A model generated the notes under the pieces. That model saw only the letters and a list, made by a program, of their open reading frames with translations, made no database searches and was not told the origin of the DNA. From Apophysomyces variabilis (Eukaryota; Mucoromycota; Mucoromycetes; Mucorales; Mucoraceae): a stretch of DNA of 47,000 nucleotides. Below, one piece after another: positions 33,947 to 46,938 of this stretch. The stretch is from the NCBI GenBank assembly GCA_002749535.1, contig MZZL01000405.1, positions 1,117,346-1,164,345 on the forward strand, written 5' to 3'. Position numbers and translations under genes: made by a program. How positions within the stretch are numbered: position 1 is the first letter of the stretch; every line of letters begins with the position of its first letter.

Positions 33947-35667
33947 ATGTCCAACGAACAAAAGTTAACGCAAGTCGATCCAAACAAATCCAAACTGGGC
34001 TGGCTTGTCATTGATACCAATGCCATTATCCATGGCATGTCCCTTAAAGATCTGGCCGAAGACTTTTACACTTGTCCTGAAGTAATCACGGAAGTTCGAA
34101 GTGCTCATTCCAGAGATTTCCTCAGTCGATTGCCGTTCGAAATCCGTATCGAAAATCCCTCAGAAGAATCCTTGAGAGCAGGTGTGTTTTCCTTTTTTAT
34201 CTTATCCTGATCTACCCGCTTTTCTTGTTCGAACTTGCTGACCAACCTGACAGTCGTGGAGTTTTCAAAGAAGACTGGTGATTATGCATCGCTGTCCATT
34301 CCCGATTTGAAAGTTCTTGCGTTGACACATATGCTGGAGGTCAGAAAGAATGGTACTGAGAACATTCGAAAAGAGCCAGCCAATGTAAGACTATCCTAGT
34401 ATTGTTATAAATGGAGGGGACTTAACCCTAGCGCTTTGTAGCCCAGACCTACTGCTTTACCTACCGCACCGCCACCAGCACCTCGAAGACGCGCAGTTCA
34501 AGCCCCGGAAGTAGATGAAGATGGATGGGAAGTTGTCCCTGTTAAAGGAAAAGCGCATAAACAGAACAACAAGCAAAAAAATAACGATAAATCAGCGGCA
34601 AAGCCCAATGATGTTGAAGAACAGACATTCGCAGTCAAAGAACAACAGGAACAACAAAAAGAAGAAGAACAAGAAGAAAAAAGTTTGAATGAAGTTTCTT
34701 CGACACCTGAGGATGGTACGGCAGTCACTATAGAGAACAATGAAACGTCTGTAGAGACTGTCACGGATTCATTGGCTGAAACAAAGATCGAAGACGAGGA
34801 AGAAGAAGAGGAAGACGATAGCGATGCGGGTGAATGGATCACGCCTGACAACCTTGAAGAATTTAGAGCAAAAGAACTGGGCGTGACACCAGAAGAATTG
34901 CGCCGTACCAACAAAGTAGATGTGGCATGTATGACCAACGATTTCGCTATGCAGGTAACAAGCAAAAAAAAAAAAAAGGGAGACGCACATTTTATTAGCA
35001 GATTATTTACGTTTTCAATGATATTAGAACGTTTTGCTTCAGATGAACTTGAATCTTGTATCATCAGGTGGTTATCGTATCACAAAAATCAAAAACTGGG
35101 TCTTACGATGCCATGCTTGCTACACGTAAGGATCAAAGAGAGCATTGATAAATTACGTCAGAAATCTTAAAACTCTGTCTCTTTTTCTTTTTTGTTTAGG
35201 GTGACGAGCAATATGGAGAAGAAGTTTTGTCCTAAGTGTGGCAATGCTTCCTTGCGCCGTGTATCCTGCAGTACCAATAGTAAAGGTGAGATCCGTTACC
35301 ATCTGAAGCGAAATTTCACGCATAACCTACGTGGAACAAAGGTAAAGGAGTAAAGAAAAATTTGGAAATTTGAATCATGGGTGAGATATTAAAGTGACAT
35401 TTGTAGTACGATGTACCTATCCCAAAGGGTGGCCGACATGCCAATAACATTGTTCTCCGCGAGGATCAAAAAGAATACATTAAAGCACAACAAAGCCGAT
35501 CGAAACAAAAAGTGATCGATATGTTTGATCCTGATTTTATCCCTATGTATCGCAAGGCAGATACACGAACGATCAATAACAATATGTTTGGTACCAGCAC
35601 GATTGGTTTCGGCCGTAGAAACCCGAATGAAGTTCGTAGAAAATCAAACAAAAACAAGAGAAAATAG
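33947..35667 (+). CDS. NOB1: NOB1, 20S pre-rRNA D-site endonuclease, 6 exons
   Basis: NOB1 cuts the 3' end of 18S rRNA in cytoplasmic pre-40S particles. Exons 33947-34181, 34254-34384, 34442-34954, 35043-35125, 35200-35341 and 35407-35667 give 454 aa. The PIN nuclease domain has VIDTNAIIHG (Asp23), CPEVITEVRS (Glu49) and KKTGDYASLSIPDLKVLALT. A long acidic Gln/Glu-rich insert (about 150-285) follows, then DSDAGEWITPDNLEEF. The zinc ribbon is CHAC and CPKCGNASLRRVSC, and the tail is basic (RRKSNKNKRK). From exon 4 onward the gene sits in the 1311-bp segment that recurs after the assembly gap; this is the intact copy. Confidence 0.96.
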
Positions 35668-36369
35668 AGTTTCATCCATCCCCACATCTTCCCTTTTACT
35701 TTCAATTCTTAACTTTTTTTTTGCAATGTTAAAGATTCTATGTACATTTCATTCATGTCGAAAAAAAAATATAACATGAAAAGCATTTTTTTCTCTCTGG
35801 TAGACATTTAATAAGAAACGGTTGTAAAGCAGTTATTCAATCTGGCATTTTTGGTGTCATCGATGATCAGTCTGCAGATGTATACGAGACTTGTCCTCTC
35901 TGATTGATAACTTAGATTACCATGCTGCTAAAACACTCAGCTTAAAGGAGGGTGGGGGAATTGTAGCCTTCCCCCCGCAAGGGTCCAATTTCTGCTTATG
36001 CTGTTATTCTATCGATTTTCTCCATAATGGTTTTAGAATCCCGCCATCGTGACACTTGCAAGAAAGGCAACGCAGAGTGTGACCTTCAGTTTGCCCCATT
36101 CTCTCTCTCTCTGTGTGTGTGTTCATCGCGTTCGCTTTAATCCCTTTGTATGATTACCAGCCATGTCAGATAATGAAAGCCCGGAACAACCATGGCAGAA
36201 TGCACCATTGTCTATTCCTCAAAAGTTACTGAAAAAGATATCCATACGAAATATGGGAGACAATGCCGACTCGAGTGAACCTAGCAGCCGATCCCATAGT
36301 CCCATTGCCAGCCCTTCTCACCAAAGTCTAACCGATCTATCCACATCCAGTCAAAGAGGTAGATAAACA
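35059..36369 (+). repeat. first copy of a 1311-bp identical direct repeat (contig end)
   Basis: Every stretch I compared is identical to 36371-37681 at an offset of 1312, including introns, the NOB1 3' UTR and DOP1 exon 1. The copy stops exactly at the single N at 36370. Its DOP1 exon 1 copy is 36163-36358, with the ATG at 36163, followed by the first 11 bases of intron 1. Identical non-coding sequence ending at an N points to overlapping contigs rather than duplication. Confidence 0.92.
35668..36162. other. NOB1-DOP1 intergenic region (first assembly copy)
   Basis: This is about 495 bp with no gene. It contains a CTCTCTCTGTGTGTGT tract just before the DOP1 start. The same segment recurs at 36980-37474. 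Confidence 0.6.
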
Positions 36370-36370
36370 N
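36370..36370. other. single ambiguous base: unresolved assembly join
   Basis: This is the only N in the window. It follows GATAAACA of the first copy and precedes TATCATCAGG, which is internal NOB1 sequence, so the join is not collinear with the genome. Confidence 0.95.
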
Positions 36371-36979
36371 TATCATCAGGTGGTTATCGTATCACAAAAA
36401 TCAAAAACTGGGTCTTACGATGCCATGCTTGCTACACGTAAGGATCAAAGAGAGCATTGATAAATTACGTCAGAAATCTTAAAACTCTGTCTCTTTTTCT
36501 TTTTTGTTTAGGGTGACGAGCAATATGGAGAAGAAGTTTTGTCCTAAGTGTGGCAATGCTTCCTTGCGCCGTGTATCCTGCAGTACCAATAGTAAAGGTG
36601 AGATCCGTTACCATCTGAAGCGAAATTTCACGCATAACCTACGTGGAACAAAGGTAAAGGAGTAAAGAAAAATTTGGAAATTTGAATCATGGGTGAGATA
36701 TTAAAGTGACATTTGTAGTACGATGTACCTATCCCAAAGGGTGGCCGACATGCCAATAACATTGTTCTCCGCGAGGATCAAAAAGAATACATTAAAGCAC
36801 AACAAAGCCGATCGAAACAAAAAGTGATCGATATGTTTGATCCTGATTTTATCCCTATGTATCGCAAGGCAGATACACGAACGATCAATAACAATATGTT
36901 TGGTACCAGCACGATTGGTTTCGGCCGTAGAAACCCGAATGAAGTTCGTAGAAAATCAAACAAAAACAAGAGAAAATAG
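36371..36979 (+). pseudogene. NOB1: artefactual duplicate of the NOB1 3' end
   Basis: Partial exon 4 (36371-36437), exon 5 (36512-36653) and exon 6 (36719-36979) repeat the zinc-ribbon end of NOB1 without its nuclease domain. It should not be annotated as a separate gene if the assembly explanation is right. Confidence 0.85.
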
Positions 36980-37681
36980 AGTTTCATCCATCCCCACATC
37001 TTCCCTTTTACTTTCAATTCTTAACTTTTTTTTTGCAATGTTAAAGATTCTATGTACATTTCATTCATGTCGAAAAAAAAATATAACATGAAAAGCATTT
37101 TTTTCTCTCTGGTAGACATTTAATAAGAAACGGTTGTAAAGCAGTTATTCAATCTGGCATTTTTGGTGTCATCGATGATCAGTCTGCAGATGTATACGAG
37201 ACTTGTCCTCTCTGATTGATAACTTAGATTACCATGCTGCTAAAACACTCAGCTTAAAGGAGGGTGGGGGAATTGTAGCCTTCCCCCCGCAAGGGTCCAA
37301 TTTCTGCTTATGCTGTTATTCTATCGATTTTCTCCATAATGGTTTTAGAATCCCGCCATCGTGACACTTGCAAGAAAGGCAACGCAGAGTGTGACCTTCA
37401 GTTTGCCCCATTCTCTCTCTCTCTGTGTGTGTGTTCATCGCGTTCGCTTTAATCCCTTTGTATGATTACCAGCCATGTCAGATAATGAAAGCCCGGAACA
37501 ACCATGGCAGAATGCACCATTGTCTATTCCTCAAAAGTTACTGAAAAAGATATCCATACGAAATATGGGAGACAATGCCGACTCGAGTGAACCTAGCAGC
37601 CGATCCCATAGTCCCATTGCCAGCCCTTCTCACCAAAGTCTAACCGATCTATCCACATCCAGTCAAAGAGGTAGATAAACA
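36371..37681 (+). repeat. second copy of the 1311-bp repeat (next contig start)
   Basis: It begins inside NOB1 exon 4 and runs through the NOB1 3' end, the intergenic region and DOP1 exon 1. From 37682 the sequence continues uniquely into DOP1. The last matching base is the A at 37681. Confidence 0.92.
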
Positions 37682-40600
37682 AACGCATTATCCGTTGGAA
37701 CAAGCTAGGACCGGTTAGGATTAACAAAGCTTGACGATCTTTATGTATCAGACAGCGAACGATCACCCACGCCAGTCAGGTCCCGGTTGGGAAAAATGGA
37801 TGCCAGAGAACAAGGTACATATATCTATGGAGAGAGAAAGAGACAGCAGGCCATCATCCTCTATGCGCTTCATTTTTTCGGTTTTATTGAATATACGCAC
37901 TTTATCCAATCTTGACAGCTTATCAAAACGATCCGAGATTTCGCAAATACGTCCAGCTTATCGAAAAGAACCTACAATCCTTTGATGCTGTTAATGAATG
38001 GGCAGATATTATATCCTTTCTTGGACGTTTGCTAAAGGTATGATGGGGACGAGACAAGTGCCACTGGAGATCAGTGCTTTGATCTTAACTTTTCTTACTT
38101 TTGGGGCCATTGTGTGGCATAGTCTTTCCAAGCGTATCCACAGTTCCCCGTGGTTCCGCGTAAATCCACGGTAGCGAAACGTTTAGCTCAATGTCTTAAT
38201 CCGGGTTTTCCTGCTGGTGTTCATCAGAAGACATTAGAGGTTTACAGCTATATCTTAGCAACCATTGGGGTAAGCCTATTGCTGGGGAACAGGCAATTTG
38301 ATCATCGGCCCGTACCTTTATATGCCTTTCTTTTTTTCTCCTCCTTAGTCAGATCAACTTGCAGAAGATCTTGCTTTATGGTCCATAGGCTTGTTTCCCT
38401 TTGTACAACATGCGGCGACTCATGTGAAGGTATTAAAAAAAGTAGAAAGAAAAGAGGGAAGAGGTTTCGTTACGGAAGAAGGAAGATGGGCTGAATTTTT
38501 TTTTGGGTTGGGAATGGCATACTGAGTCTTTCCCCTTTGTTTTACTTATATTAGCCTCAAGTATTGACGATATTCGAACGTTATTTTTTACCGCTTCGGG
38601 AGAAACTTCGGCCAGCTATGCGAGGATTGATCATTGCACTATTACCAGCCTTGGAAGAAGAAGGGAGCGAGTTTTTTGATAAAGTCGGTTCCTGAAACGC
38701 ATGCGCTTTTTTTTTTTGCCCATCTCACCAAAGTGACCAACGATTGTTAGGCTGTCCGATTAATCGATTCTCTGGCTGAGACGGTGGAACTTCCTTTCTT
38801 CTATACTTGTCTATGGCTTGTTATGATTAGCAACCGTAGTTTACGACCACCAGCATTGAACTATTTGCTCCGTCGCTTACCGAAAATCGTCAGTAAAGAA
38901 GGTATAAAGTTGCCATCCCTAGAGGATCCTTTCGGGTAACATTGACCTCGGTTTGTAGACGTTGCAGTTGTGCTAGGGACGGGGGAGAATGTTAGTCTGA
39001 TGATTCGGGCCTTTTCTGCCACATTGACGGACGATCAATTACTGGTACAGCGAGGGATGCTGGAACTCCTGCTACAGAATTTTTCGCTGAATAACAGGTA
39101 AACTTCCAAATCCTAGCTGGATCCCTGTCGTAACAAAAAGGAACATTTAGAATGATACCCCACGAAGACCTCGTTATCTTATTAAGGGCAGCGCTCGCTA
39201 TTGTTCTGCGTAAAGACATGTCACTCAACCGTCGATTGTATGCTTGGCTTTTAGGCACGGCAGCGTCGTCCCAGGCACAGATTGCTTATTTCCACAAATA
39301 TGCGGAAAAAGCAGCAACACAGGCGCTCCGAGGTTTGTTTTTCACAACTTCGTCTGAAGCACATCAAGAACAGCATGCTTTGATTGCAGAGATACAGAGA
39401 CCCTACAAAATTTTGATATCACTAATGGACAAATGGGAGATTGGGCAGCCCATCGTGAGCAATATCTTTATTGATTCTCTCATAAGTTTGCAAGGGCATC
39501 TGAATAAAAAGTCATATAGTTCAGAGGTAAGGATGGGGAAAAATGGATAGATCTTGTTGATGATGGATAAAGAAAAAATGACATCAATATATATTTTTTC
39601 TATTTCAAGATGTTGCAAACAGCCAATATGTGGATGGAAATGGTTGAGCCATATTTGATATGGACCAAGCTGTGGGGAGTTTTGGATCTGAGCTTTCCGG
39701 GAAAGCCAGCCATCCGAAACGGAAGTATGACTGCACCCAACGTGGAATCAGAGTTAGAGAACTTGCGCTTGGTCGAGTTTACTTTGAAGTCATTCCGGTT
39801 TTCCGATGAAGAGATCAGACAATACCATTTACCCATGGTAGTAGCTACTTTAACCAAGAAACTACAGGTAAAATAATGCGAATCAAGAAAGAAAGTAAAA
39901 TAACACAATTCATACAAGCAATCGATACATAATGCAGCCTTTATTGATATATTACCACAAGTAAATGAATGTGTGGAGTTGATCATGACGATCTTACAAC
40001 AATTACCGGATTTCATCTTCCTTGATCGGCGCCATTCTCGCGACGACGGCGCGAAAGATGATGTGGAGCGGAAACAATATGTTGCTGGGATGGATATTCT
40101 CGAATATGCGCGCGAACTGTACGGTCTGGATGGTTCGAATAGGCAGAGCATCATCACCGGAGGAATGCTTGGCAAGGAGGAGGGTATGGAAGGGCAAGGA
40201 CAAAGTAGTGAAGAGGCTGGTGATTTATCGACGACGACTCATGTCCGCGATACGCAACTTACACAAGTGACCCGTCCGGAATACGACTCTATTCGAGGCC
40301 TTTTATTCGTCCAAGAGCTGATATACAACCTATCTCATTTCTTAGTTGAACTAGTCAATAATTACACGGTATTGGACAAGGACAATATGGGAATAGACGT
40401 AGGCGTGGATGGGAAACGGCTACGCGCCATTGACGTCCAATTGGAGAAAATCCTTCACGGTGTTTGTGCTGCGTTGGAATTTGTTGCGCGACACGTAGAC
40501 AAGCGATTTACATGGAAAGAGGAGGATCGTCTTCAGTTACTTGGTGCCTTATTGAAATGTTGCCAGAAAGGGAGAGAATTTGGGGTGGTTGACGCTGGTC

Positions 40601-43600
40601 TGTCTACATTAACTCAGCTTATTGGTCGCAGCAAGGTATTAAACGGATCTGTGCTGCAAAACCAAGTCGTGTTAGGCCGAATGATGGATAAGGTTAGGCG
40701 ATCAAAAAATGGAGTACATGTTATGGTCAATTTCTGTTGTCAAGGCTAAACAACAACTGCTTTTTTTTTACAGTTATGGGGCTTTCTATCCCCGTCCATG
40801 CAGCTATTACATATGCGAACAGTAGAACTGATCTGGCTTTTGACTGAAATATCTCCGCCTCATCAAATCGAAACGATTATGTCGAATTACTTGATTGTGC
40901 CGAATGATATGGAACGAATGGCAAGTTATGAAAAGTTTGGCGTTTTCTGGGAACTTTCCGAGAATAGACTGGAGACATCTACCGTTTTCTCGCGGCCGAT
41001 GTTTTTGATGTTGGATCTGCTGCGAGATAACTCAACTCCGTTCGATCGACGGGCAGGGGAAACTTGGATCCGATGTCACTTGCAGAGCTACGTACGGTTG
41101 CTGGAACCATTCATACTCACAATGCTGAAGAAGGATATTATTTACCGTACAAAAGAAAAGATCATTCATTACGACGAGCAGGAGTTGCAAAAAGGGTTTC
41201 AGGAAGACATGATCGTGCCTTATTTTGTATACATGCGTCCATTTGACATGGAGACTGTAGACTATTTGTTTACTACCTTGGTGGCTCTACTTAATTTTGG
41301 TGGTCTTGGTGTACTAAAAGCATTCAGAAGCCATTCCATTGGCGTCACTGGTCCGATGCCTTCACTCGTTCAACAATCCTTGGGTGTTTCTGGTAAGTTC
41401 TAATCTGGAGTTGGATATGCAAAGTGGGAACATCTCGATGTTATTGCTTTGTTGTTACTTTTTCTTTGTGTCATTGTTTTTCTAACCCTTTGTGAGCTTA
41501 GAAAGTCATCGTGCTTCCATGTCGTTTTTGGAACTCTTGGTTCGGATTGCGTTGAGGTAACAAGAAGTCTAGAGGCTTTTATTTATGGTGAGGATAGACA
41601 TAAATTTTTTTGGTTCTAGATTTCTCCAAAGTGTACCATGTGAGAAGCACTATGAGACAATGATTAAGACTGTACACAGTATACAACTTCATGCGGCGGA
41701 CTTGCTGTATTTGATCATCTCCAAATTAGATGTAGTGGATATGAAAATCACTGAGTTGATGCAGGAAGGCGTCCTGCATAAAAGCTTGTTTTGTATAGCT
41801 ACGGGTGATCTCGACCTGCAACAGAAACTTTTGCATCTTCTACATGCAACCATGGCGATCACAGCCGCGAGCGCTCTCGGTCAGGCGAGTACTAGCTCTA
41901 CCGAGAGTCATCGGAGGAAAAACTCTTTGGATCAGGCAGCGAATGATTCGATATCCGAGTTTGCTTCGAGCAATGTCCCACGGGTGGCAGAACTGGCTGA
42001 AGAGGCCTCGGATCTGGCACGGTCAACATCAGGCTTGTATGTCAAGTGTGTAACGGACGCGCTTACATCAACCGGCAACCATCCGATCTTGCAACATTGG
42101 ATGGACTTTTGCATAGCGACCTTGCCGCACGTCCGAGGTGGATTTCGGCAGATCGTCGTGCCACTGTTGATTTGTGTTTGTCAGCGAATCACGCTTTGCC
42201 ATACCACCGTACGACTGTTGATGCACGGGGACGCCAGTCAATCCGACGGAACCAAGTCAGCTTTACCTTGTATTCAGGAAAGAGGAGCCGTTCTGGGTGG
42301 ACCTGAGAGGGACATTCTGACCTATTTGAACGGTCTGGAGAAGATCCTGATGTTCTGCTTGACAGAACGTTCACTTAGCGATGAATGGTACGATCCAAAT
42401 CGGCCACTGCCGATACCCAAGGTTCCCGAGCGATCTGAGCTGAGAGGCTTGGTTGATTTGGTTCATGGCGAGGACGGTTCTCGGTCTGGTGAAGCCAAGG
42501 TAATGAAATGGATCGGGTAGGAAGCAATGCGGGATAAAACTGACGTAACGTTGAAAAAAAAAGCCTCGTGACACAATTCTTTATCATCTTCCTGTACTGT
42601 TACACATTTTACTGGATGTGTGGCGCGTCTTTCGGCGGCCGGACTGGTCTGGCGAGACGACAGACGTGATGGGGCATGCCAAAAAAGATGCTGCGTTACA
42701 GAGCTTCGGTTATGCTGCCGATCGTGTCAAGGCACGATTAGAAAATATCTTTGAGCGACTATACAAACATTGTACCGTCGAATTTATTGAAAGCTTTGCA
42801 AAGATATTTTTTATTGAAAACCCAATTGCTCTGGAGTATGAGGTATTTTTTTGTCATGGGAATCATGACCTTTAAGCTTCACTATGCTACACGAAAACTA
42901 AACGCACATATATTTATTATTATTGTAGTCATCTGCCGACCAATATGACTTGATTACCATTGAGGTCCTTTCGGCGACACCTACAAATTCACCACAGCAT
43001 ATCCTATCTGTCTTGTTAGAAGGCATTCGGCAGAGAACACCCGGTATGCAGCTGAACCGTCGACGGAATATCCTGCGCAGTGCAAAATTGTAAGATAAAC
43101 CGAACTAGAAAGGAATTCGTTTGCGGTTGAGATTTTCTTACTTTTTTTTAATTCTCTAAACCAACAACAGGACGGACATATCGCTCATGCGGTTTGCGGA
43201 GATCTACTGCGGTAACTTGATCAAAGCGGAATCGGTGGCGCACCTATGGCCTTTGATCCAATCTTTTGCGAAAGACTACCTTACACAGGCGGCGACGTAC
43301 AAGACTTTTTTACCTGGCTTGCTACGTTTCCTGACGGTGGCTTTAGAAGGTCTTACTCGATCATCCATTGACAAGAAAACACGTAAGGATGCACAGGATA
43401 TGTATCAGCGATGCGTGGATTACTGTATCTTGATCGCTGGTCGGTCACTGGATCAGAGTCTGTGGATTCGACGAAGTACGGTGTACGATGACGATAACAC
43501 AAGTGCTTCCAGATCCGAGACTTCCCTTGCGGATACTATTGCAAGCGATGTGAGCCGAAATTTATCTAGTTCTAATGTATCTGATCTTGAGAAAAAGGCC

Positions 43601-45117
43601 CGCATGAAATCACGGGAAGACGTTATGATCACACAGGTAAACAAAGCCAAAAAAAATCAGAAAGGAAAAAAGATAGATATATCATGAACCACCATGAACT
43701 GAACTGTTTTCTTTATTGGTCTGCTTAAGATCAATGAGCATTTGTCAACGACTGTCATCCCGAACTTGCGGCAGCTTGTGGGTGATCAAGATCGAATTAA
43801 TTCATTGCTGAACAATCTTGTTTACTATGTCATTGGACCTGCATTACGCACCCGGACCATGTAAGTAAAGAACATAATGTGAGAAAAAGTAATAAGCATG
43901 TTCAATTGTCTCCTTTTTAGGTTCAGTAAGATTGCTGTGATTCTTGATCAAATATGTGAAATGGCAAAAATGCCGTTTACATATCGAACATGGAGAAAAG
44001 AAGTGTGGGATGTGTTTGTTGACAATCGCTTTTTCTATATGAATGCGATGACAGCGAAGAAATGGCGAACCATTATTCAGACGGCCTTTGTTCTTGAAAA
44101 GGAACGATTTACAGAATTAATAGGTCGTATCACCACAACACCTTCCACAGCCTTCTTTACGAACAAGGAACAGGAGACATTGAATAGGGCTTTGAGTCTA
44201 CGTCGATTATCGTATGTCATTTTCTGTGGATCGATTGACCAGTATGTACCCCAACTTCCGATTATCCAGGAAAAGCTAGTTGAACTTTTGAAACTTGATC
44301 ATGGCGAGATGGTGCATGTGGAAATCTATCTCTGTCTGAGGATTATGTTGATTCGATTCTCACAAAATCATCTGCTCAATTTCTGGCCGGTGCTTATCAC
44401 AGAATTGGTAAGCTTTCCGAACCAGGACAAAGAACATGTGTTCTTATGCAAAGAAGCGTACTAATCTCTTCTTATTCTTATTGTCGGTGATTTTTTCAGA
44501 TGCGGTTGTTCAATGCATTTTTGTACAACAATGCCAATGACAGGCCCGAAGAGGCACAGATTGCTCTTGCTGGGTGTAAATTCTTGGATTTACTATGCAC
44601 TCTGGAAATGGATGCATTTCAGATGTAAGCTGACAAACAATGGACTCCATAAGATAAGCAAAAGAGTAATCGTTTTTTTCCATGGCAATATCATCTAGTT
44701 ACCAATGGATTTTCATTCGAGATACAGTGGAGACGATAGTGAAACCACAAATGGATGGCCCGGTGCCAATGATGGAGATGCTCGAAGAACGATTAAACCA
44801 AAGTCCACATGTCATGGTAAAAAAGATTGGAGAAAAAATGGGGAATGGGGAGCAGACTCTTTAACTTTATTTCTTTTTCCGTTTAGGATCATTTTCCAAA
44901 TGACACAGATACCACGATTCCTTCTCTTGGCGAGTTAAAGCGACCAATGTTGACCATGCACAGCATTAGCAGTATCAAGCAACTAACCTTTTTTATCGAA
45001 CATATCAGTCTCTACATCTACCAATCGTCCTTTACACTGGCCAAAGCCGACATGCCATTTATAGAAAGTCTACTTCAGAATGATTTGCTGGAAGGAGATA
45101 TTGACAGCGAGCAATAA
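37475..45117 (+). CDS. DOP1: DOP1 (Dopey) endosome-Golgi traffic protein, 22 exons
   Basis: DOP1 acts with Mon2 and the flippase Neo1 on Golgi/endosome membranes. Exons run 37475-37670, 37719-37814, 37919-38037, 38123-38269, 38349-38429, 38555-38683, 38751-38901, 38959-39097, 39151-39526, 39610-39867, 39919-40692, 40774-41392, 41502-41556, 41620-42499, 42564-42842, 42929-43089, 43171-43636, 43730-43860, 43921-44407, 44500-44624, 44699-44816 and 44887-45117. All phases fit, giving 2005 aa (Aspergillus DopA is ~1850). After a Ser-rich leader the Dopey N-terminal domain reads DPRFRKYVQLIEKNLQSFDA and LNPGFPAGVHQKTLEVYSYI. Long helical repeats follow, with KEVWDVFVDNRFFYMN near the C-terminus. 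A possible extra C-terminal segment lies beyond the TAA. Confidence 0.93.
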
Positions 45118-45840
45118 AACAAAGAGAAAAAAGAGAAACCCAAAGAAACAAAAAAGGGACAAGCTCGCTTTCTTTTCTTTCTGATAGGTTCTTTTTGATC
45201 GTCCTACGTTGCAATTGAGAGAACGAGGCATTTCTAATTTTTCTTTTTCTTTCATTTTACAGAGTGATTGGTTTCAGATGATCGACAATGTGCTTTATCG
45301 TTTTTAAATACGAAACTCAAAATGAGGATGGGGACCCAAGTACCCTTTGCTTGAAGCTAAGCAATTGATGAAATTATATTGCTAGGAAACAAGGGGAGGG
45401 GAGATTTAGTAATTGACATAGTTACAGGTTGGTTGTCATGGAAAAACCCCCCCCCATCCTTCAGTTTTTTCTTTTTCAAAGGCAGAGCACAAAGGGAAAT
45501 GAAAGACATAAAAGAAAAAACCAAAGAAAGCATAGCACGTGTTAGGTTTCAGTGTTTCATTAAATGGCTCGATGCAGCAAAAAAAAAAAACGCACGGATG
45601 AAACCTACTTGACATCATGGTGTTTTAATTATTGTCCCTACCAAAGAGCGAATGGGAAGATTGGGGGGAACCGTTTGACTAAGGGAATTTGCCTTTGTAT
45701 CTGTTATTACGTCTTGTTTCTTTAATTCTTTTTCTTGCTTCCCTTTTGCTAGTTCGGGGAAAAAATCTCTTTGTATTTTTATTTTAATTGTTATCTTTTA
45801 TTTTCTCTCTTTTACTTACAAAGTCTTGGCCAAACCGGAG
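45118..45840. other. intergenic between DOP1 and the LMBD1-like gene
   Basis: It contains an open segment at 45188-45307 (VLFDRPTLQLRERGIS ... SDWFQMIDNVLYRF, then TAA) preceded by an acceptor-like CTGATAG and followed by unremarkable sequence. This may be a remnant or alternative C-terminus of DOP1. The rest is AT-rich with poly-A and poly-C runs (45449-45456). Confidence 0.5.
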
Positions 45841-46250
45841 ATGTTACCTGTCGTCGGTATAACGTGGGCCATTTATGGCATAGTCTCTGTGGTAAAGTAG
45901 TACTAGACAGAGAGGGAGAGAGAGAAGGGAGGGGGCGAGCGTTTTCTTTATTAGGAAAAAGACCAGTGTTTTCTAAAAAAAATCCTCTTTCATGTTGCTA
46001 TAGTTACTTTTATTATTTAGCTCTTGGTTTACGGAATATTATCGGTCGAAACAACACCATCAGGTGCATGCCACGGTGGTCACGGTGGCAGCGACCACCA
46101 TTGCCTTGATGACCAATGCTTTGTTGCCCATGGATGCCTTTTTTGTATCCTGGACCGTGGATCGGGATCAAGGTCTGAAAAAACCATGGGCCAACAAAGA
46201 CACAATTTACTGGATGATGCTTTCCGTTCAAATTGTTTACTATGGTAAGA

Positions 46251-46283
<33 letters not shown>

Positions 46284-46938
46284 GAGACGGATTCACTCTT
46301 TATATTTCTTTTTTTTTTCAGTGCTTTACTGTTTGATCGCCGTTTTTTGTTTCTTTGTTATTCCCGCGGCGTTTCTAGGCGCGACAGGATGGGCTCTGAT
46401 TCCTGTCTCCTTGGCCCTTGTGTTATTGTTGATCGGTCTCTTTACCAAACCAGCCATTCCTCCTTATGTGGACCTAGGCTGGTATCAAAATCTATTGTCA
46501 GAAAGCAGTAAGTTGAAAATCCGTTAGCAAAAGGAAAAAAGAAAGAGAGAAGGTTCATTTCTTATTTGCTTTGTAATCGTTGTCCATCAGATGGCGAAAA
46601 GGCCATTGCCTTTGTCATTGGATGCTTATTTTTGCTGGGTATTGTTGTTTATGTGGTTTACACTGTAAGTTGTGTGTGCTTCTTCTTTTTTTCTTTTTTT
46701 TTCCTTTGCTTACATCTATTCTTTCTATGGATAAATGATAGGCACCTGGTCTGTCTTTGTTACCGCTTGATCTTATACGCCATCGACGAAAACTCGACAG
46801 GACCAAACAAAATCTGGAACGTCGGGAGGAAAACGTCCGACAACAACAGCAAGCAATTAAAGCGAAATATGCTGGAACGAATGAGGCTCTCAGTTTACGT
46901 GATAGCCGGGCATTAGAAAACCTGGAAGATGAAGAAAG
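45841..46938 (+). CDS. LMBR1/LMBD1-type polytopic membrane protein, 5' part only
   Basis: Exons 45841-45891, 46004-46244, 46322-46507, 46591-46664 and 46742-46938 join in phase; a GTAAAA donor at 46939 shows that the gene continues beyond the window. The start MLPVVGITWAIYGIVSV leads into a first membrane helix completed by exon 2 (LLLLFSSWFTEYYRSK). ATTIALMTNALLPMDAFFVS is the family signature near the second helix. Further helices are VLYCLIAVFCFFVIPAAFL and AIAFVIGCLFLLGIVVYVVY, followed by a charged coiled coil (RHRRKLDRTKQNLERREENV). LMBD1 assists lysosomal cobalamin export; transport by this fungal member is inferred, not shown. Confidence 0.82.
46265..46287. repeat. AG microsatellite in intron 2 of the LMBD1-like gene
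   Basis: A pure GA run sits between the splice donor at 46245 and the poly-T tract before the acceptor at 46321. Confidence 0.9.

Noticed and set aside
36163..36366. Separate 67-aa gene before the N
   Set aside because: It is DOP1 exon 1 read into its intron, in the first assembly copy.
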